Assembly (NCBI GenBank): GCA_003255065.1 | Contig: QAOA01003736.1 | Coordinates: 570,226 to 634,225, forward strand | Length of the DNA: 64,000 nucleotides | From: Cercis canadensis | Taxonomy: Eukaryota; Streptophyta; Magnoliopsida; Fabales; Fabaceae | Direction of reading: 5' to 3' | In this document: piece after piece, positions 59,701 to 64,000 of the stretch | Layout of the letters: each line of letters begins with the position of its first letter | Numbering within the stretch: the first letter of the stretch is position 1 | Translations under genes and position numbers: made by a program | Notes under the pieces: model-generated | Databases searched by the model: none | Told to the model about the DNA's origin: nothing | Seen by the model: the letters and a program-made list of their open reading frames with translations, nothing else

Positions 59701-61689
59701 CTTTATGCATGTAAGGTGGATTATTTAGAATTTTGCAGCATTGCCTGCATTTTCAGAATTACTGCTTTACTTGTTTTGTCTTCATGTTGGTAATCATACT
59801 ACATTTATCTTCACCTCTTTTTAGTCTTGTTTTGTACAGTATTTCATATACAGGGCTTAAATTGCAGGTTTTGCGAATTGAAATTGAGGCACCCATGCCA
59901 TCTTTAGGAGCTGCAGAGCCACTAATGCATCGAATGGTGAAATACTTGGCTCTTGCCTCTTCCATGAAAAACCAAGATGGAAAATCTACTTCACCAGGAA
60001 ACTCTTATGTTCAGGCAATCATCTTGAAGTTACTGGTTACATGGCTGGCAGATTGCCCTAATGCAGTACACTGCTTCCTAGATGCTCGTCCCCACATTAC
60101 TTATTTACTTGAGCTGGTGTCAAATTTGTCTGTAACAGTGTGCATAAGGGGTTTGGCAGCAGTTGTCTTGGGTGAATGTGTTATCTATAATAAATCCACT
60201 GTTGGTGGAATGGATGCATTTGCTATAGTTGATACCATAAGCCAGAAAGTTGGGCTTAGTTCATACTTTCTAAAGTTTGATGAGATGCAGAAAAGTTTCT
60301 TTTTTGCCAGTTCTGATTCAGCCCTTACTCAGAAATCATTCACTAGATCTTCTGCTGCTAGCATGGCAGATATTGAAGATGTAGATGAAAATGATTTGTC
60401 TGAACAGAAAACTTTGGATCATCCAATTCTCTCGTCAATCTTGGATTCTTATTTTGTGAATCTTGTCAAAAGACTGGAGGTGGCTATTAGAGAACAGATT
60501 GTGGAAGTTTTTAGTCATCCAAAAGTCAAGGTGGCAGTGGTGCCGGCTGAATTGGACCAGAAGAGCAGTGAAAGTGAAGGCGAGTATATAAAGCGGCTAA
60601 AAGCTTTTGTTGAGAAGCAGTGCTCTGAGATACAGGTATTATTTGTACTTTTCTGATTGTTCTTAATATATTCTTCTGAGCATTGCAGGATAAGACACAA
60701 ATATATTCCTTTTGAGAAAGCTTCCTTACTGTAATTAGAATGACAGAGGTTGAAATGTACCATAAGTTAACCTTTAAATTACAGAGCATTGAGTGGCATG
60801 ATTTTACCACCACCATTTTCTCAAGTGAGATTCTGGTGTTGGTTTCTTATAATATATGAATGACCTTGCAGAGAAAGATGAACAATGTCATGTTTGTGAA
60901 GAGTTCACTAAGATGTACCGCTATCATGAACTATTCATGCAATATCATGTAAATAATCGTTATAACTTTCACATGCCATATTGTGAGTGTGAGGAGAACT
61001 TATTACAAGAACAGTAGGAAGTAGGAGCCTGTGGACTGTGACAAACATCACCATAAAATGCATGGTTATACAAGTCTTGACGTGTATTTGATTTATATTT
61101 TAGTGATACTTATTGCCCTTCATCATTTCAGGACCTTCTAGTTCGGAATGCTACTTTGGCTGAGGACTTGGCTAAAACAGGTGGAGGGAGTAATTCAGGG
61201 TCCGAGCAGAGAGTGAGTGGGGGCTCAGACAGAGTCCAGACAGAGACTCTCCGTAGAGATCTCCAAGAAACATATCAAAGGTTGGAGATGCTCAAGGCAG
61301 AAAAAGCTAAAGTTGAATCTGAGGCAATTATGTATCAGAATTTAGCTGGAAAAATGGAGGCTGATCTAAGGAGTCTGTCTAATGCCTATAATAGTCTTGA
61401 GCAATCCAACTTCCAACTGGAAAAGGAGGTGAAAGCTCTGAAGAGTGGAGGACCCTCAACAATCCCAGATGTGGAGGCAATAAAAGCTGAAGCGAGGGAG
61501 GAAGCCCAAAAGGAGAGTGAGGGTGAACTCAATGATCTGCTTGTGTGCCTAGGGCAAGAACAGAGCAAGGTGGAAAGACTTACTGCTAGATTGGTGGAGT
61601 TGGGGCAGGATGTTGACAAACTACTTGAAGGTATTGGAGATGATGTTGGTGACGCTGAAGATGGTGAAGATGAGGAAGACACTGAATAG
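53783..61689 (+). CDS. GC6: Golgin candidate 6 (p115/USO1-type vesicle tether, MAG4)
   Basis: Nineteen exons join to 917 residues: 53783-53806, 54329-54381, 54946-55073, 55149-55201, 55983-56129, 56258-56331, 56420-56489, 56775-56828, 56948-57043, 57421-57471, 57540-57626, 57722-57835, 57928-57999, 58487-58672, 58855-58958, 59131-59179, 59386-59451, 59868-60635, 61132-61689. The protein tethers COPII vesicles at the cis-Golgi. Residues about 1-660 form the armadillo-like globular head (e.g. YVERLLGRISNGKLTDDRRN, YVRYYTLQLLTALLTNSPQR, IRNEALLLLTHLTREAEEIQ, VRCAALRCIGDLIAGDSKNL). A Uso1-type segment and a C-terminal coiled coil (about 755-895, LRRDLQETYQRLEMLKAEKA) follow, and then a very acidic tail (DDVGDAEDGEDEEDTE), the arrangement of yeast Uso1 and animal p115. 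The length matches Arabidopsis GC6 (about 914, from memory). The first coding exon is only 24 nt. Confidence 0.96.
58013..58031. repeat. CT microsatellite in a golgin 6 intron
   Basis: CT run just inside the intron after the exon ending at 57999, followed by (TA/TG)-rich sequence. No effect on splicing is evident. Confidence 0.8.
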
Positions 61690-62511
61690 TGTACCGTTAT
61701 CTTCCCTCTTCTGCTGTAATTGAATATTTTGTGGCTCTCCTTGTACATTTCTTGTTGAATTGTACAGTCTAACACAATCCATGGAGACTGGGACAGAACA
61801 TATTCCTGGGTTGGAGTTTAAATTATGGTTCCTTCTGGACCTCTGTCACGCTGGTTTTATTTATGCTATTCTAGGGATGATTAAATTGTCTCATGCCTTA
61901 TTTCATTTTTTTTTGTCCTCCTTTTGGGTGTCAGTCTAACAAATTGGAAGAAACAAAATAATGGCAAATCTTCTATTGTTTTTTGTTGTTGATAAACTTT
62001 ATTGTTATTGTATTCTGGTCATCCCATTATTTACATATTCACTTTCAAATTTCAATGGTAACATGAGGCCTTCCCAATTTGAACTAGTTGACGACAAACG
62101 TTATATCTTTGTTATATTCTTCAGCCCTAGATCTATGATTTAACTTGGTGCTGTCCTAAATCTTCAGCGTTCTTCCTTTTTCTTTTTGGACACAAATATG
62201 TGCTTTATGCGTTATCTCTAAATTCATTTCTTGTTAGTTATCATTTATCAACACGTATTTTGCTCAAATGAATATAATATGGAAAATAAGATTTTAATAC
62301 TGATAATTGAGTGACATATATATGTAACTTTTAATTCCTTGAATATCGTGTGGCTGTAATTTCTTTAGAAGAGTCTTGGACTTTGTTTGCCCTGCCTTAA
62401 AATGTTAACCACCCTGGGAAATGAAAATTTTATATTTTATAAATATTTTTAATTTTTTTGGTAAGAATATGAATGCTTTTTACTACATTAATAAAATTTA
62501 TCTATGACAAA

Positions 62512-62533
62512 ATATATATATATATATATATAT
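62512..62533. repeat. (TA)n microsatellite
   Basis: TA run about 280 bp upstream of the RRP8 start codon. Confidence 0.9.
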
Positions 62534-62572
62534 TCTGTTGGACAAAAGACAAAATGTTGAATTGGAAAGAAA

Positions 62573-62578
62573 TGGGCC
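62573..62578. promoter_or_regulatory. TGGGCC (site II) motif upstream of RRP8
   Basis: Single TGGGCC hexamer 231 bp before the ATG. Such elements are enriched in promoters of ribosome-biogenesis genes, which fits RRP8, but one copy is weak evidence. Confidence 0.3.
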
Positions 62579-62808
62579 GATAAATGGTAACCGATTAAAA
62601 AAAAAAAAAAAAAAAAACTTAGGCTCGTTTTGTCTCTCTGATAAGAGCCCTAGACCAGATTAGAAAAGGGTTTTCTAGTAAATTTATTGGTGGTTCGAGC
62701 TGGACTCGCTCTTCTCTGAAACTCCACTGTGACTATAAGCTCCGAAGGAGGAAGAAGAAAGTTGTAGCCAGAAAAAGGACTTAGGACTCACAGAAATCAG
62801 CAAAAGCA

Positions 62809-64000
62809 ATGACGAAAAATGAGCATGGTAAAAAGCGCAAGAGACCCAGAAATCGTGGACCTAAGAAGCTTGAGAAGGGAACTCATCAAAAAGAAACGAA
62901 GAGTAACGGTGATGAGGAGGAAGAAGTTCCTTCTGCCAAGCGAAGAAATTTGCAGGGATCCTCCAAGGCCTCCAGTTTTCTGGACAAGGTTTTCCCTTCC
63001 TTTCGTTTATTGAATTCTTCTCTGTTAAGTCCGCAAAAATTGATACTTTATACTAATTGAGGTTAATTTGAATGATATTATTGGGCATTTAGATGCGAGA
63101 GAAGTTGTCCGGAGGGCATTTCAGGATGTTAAACGAGAAGCTTTACACTTGCACGTACGTACCTACTCAGTACTCACACTTGTTTTTGTTGTTGTTTCGC
63201 CCCATTTTATTTTCACATTTTTGGTGATTCCAGCTGAGCCTTGTAGCTGTGCATTCCATTTAAGTTATCTTAGGTACCTGCAGTTTGAATTCTGAAACCG
63301 AAGGATGTTTTCCTTCTTTTTTGTTCCTTAATTAAGAATATTTATTGCTCTTTCTTGTTGGTTGATATTCCAATGGGATTGGTTACCTACTCAAATTCTG
63401 TTGGATTTTATATTGTAATTATAATCAATTTAATGATCTAGTGACATGATGTTATAAATTATTTAGGTTTTTTTTAATGCTTTCTTATCTTGACAAGAGT
63501 TAAATATTTTTGTAATTGTTTTCAGTGGGAAAGAGGCACTAGATTATTTCCAAGGGGACCGTTCACTGTTTGACATGGTAAGGATTGTTTCCAGTGAAAA
63601 AATTATTTGCTCATGGAGCCTATTGATGTTCTGCCTTCTGCGGATTAGAGGATACACAAAGCAAAATAGTGAGAATATTCACATATTTTTGAGGTTTGAT
63701 GTGTGTGTCTTCCTAGATGAGTGACTAAGCTCCATATTCTCCTCCATATCAGTATGTTAGCCTGTGTTTTCATTCTTCCAGTATAAATTCTTCAAAGCTT
63801 ATTGCAATTCTCCATGCACAATATTAGTGAAACAGACTCAGCATTGGAATGTAATTATTTTTGTTGCTCATTTTTATTGGTTATCTCAATTTGTCTTTCA
63901 TTTATCTGGTTAGTATCATGCAGGATACAGAACGCAAATGTCAAATTGGCCTGAGCAGCCTGTTAATGTAATTATAAACTGGCTGAAAGAACAGAGCCCT
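62809..64000 (+). CDS. RRP8: RRP8 rRNA-processing methyltransferase, 5' part (runs off the right edge)
   Basis: Four exons are visible: 62809-62988, 63093-63154, 63526-63577, 63914 to beyond 64000, about 127 codons in open frame. RRP8 is a nucleolar SAM-dependent methyltransferase that makes m1A in 25S/28S rRNA in yeast and human. The first exon encodes a Lys/Arg-rich nucleolar-type tail (KKRKRPRNRGPKKLEKG). Exon 2 gives MREKLSGGHFRMLNEKLYTC, matching the conserved RRP8 entry segment (M-R-x-L-x-G-G-x-F-R-x-L-N-E-x-L-Y). Exons 3-4 give the ALDYFQGDRSLFDMYHAGY and MSNWPEQPVNVIINWL motifs. The SAM-binding fold lies outside the window, so catalytic residues cannot be checked. Confidence 0.9.

Larger units (their letters stand above)
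61690..62808. other. Intergenic region: golgin 6 3' UTR and RRP8 promoter
   Basis: The first few hundred bases probably contain the golgin 6 3' UTR. A TA microsatellite (62512-62533), a TGGGCC site II motif (62573-62578) and a poly(A) tract (about 62596-62618) precede a GC-richer 5' UTR. No other gene is seen. Confidence 0.6.

Noticed and set aside
1-64000. CRISPR array, prophage, or other prokaryotic system
   Set aside because: There are no regularly spaced identical repeats and no prokaryotic gene clusters; all genes are intron-bearing plant genes.

Overview
The window is nuclear DNA from a flowering plant, most likely a core eudicot. The evidence is many short GT-AG introns, AT-rich intergenic DNA, plant-specific protein families (DUF707, CRM domain, SOG1-type NAC, glucuronokinase, golgin candidate 6), and relics of LINE, MITE and probably Helitron elements. 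There are no bacterial operons, no CRISPR array, and no rRNA or tRNA gene that I can support. Two single-base N calls (33584 and 38746) show this is a draft assembly. I cannot name the species.

Layout, left to right: (1) a MITE-rich spacer, then a 14-exon DUF707 type II membrane protein gene (2744-5964, +); (2) a TruB-type pseudouridine synthase with a long N-terminal extension (12394-6693, -), divergent from a small two-exon gene of unknown function (13135-14765, +); (3) glucuronokinase (19122-16137, -); (4) a 4.9 kb spacer with a LINE RNase H relic and a diverged direct repeat; (5) an ATN1-like Raf-type kinase (24049-26920, +); (6) a SOG1-family NAC transcription factor (28961-32370, +); (7) a two-unit tandem repeat and a Helitron-like 3' end just before a CRM-domain RNA-binding protein gene (34237-38343, +); (8) a 4.9 kb spacer with an N-bounded duplication and a foldback element; (9) a GT17 N-acetylglucosaminyltransferase (45090-43210, -); (10) an 8.7 kb gene-free spacer holding a clean poly(A) retroposon with a 16-bp target-site duplication; (11) the 19-exon golgin candidate 6 / p115 gene (53783-61689, +); (12) the 5' part of RRP8 (62809 to beyond the right edge, +).

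The genes do not form one pathway. By role they cover Golgi glycosylation and trafficking (DUF707, GT17, golgin 6), rRNA/tRNA or organelle RNA work (TruB, CRM protein, RRP8), cell-wall precursor supply (glucuronokinase), signalling (ATN1-like) and DNA-damage response (NAC). From memory, their order resembles a union of several Arabidopsis segments (around AT5G14460-14490, AT3G27530-27560 and AT5G40530-40540). This would be an ancestral eudicot block that Arabidopsis split between duplicated segments.

I rebuilt every coding model by hand from splice sites, and each complete model keeps frame from ATG to stop. I did not find a convincing undescribed biological system. The best leads are a perfect SOG1-type palindrome upstream of the SOG1-family gene, the intact retroposon at 51.4-52.1 kb, the Helitron-like terminus, and the foldback element family.
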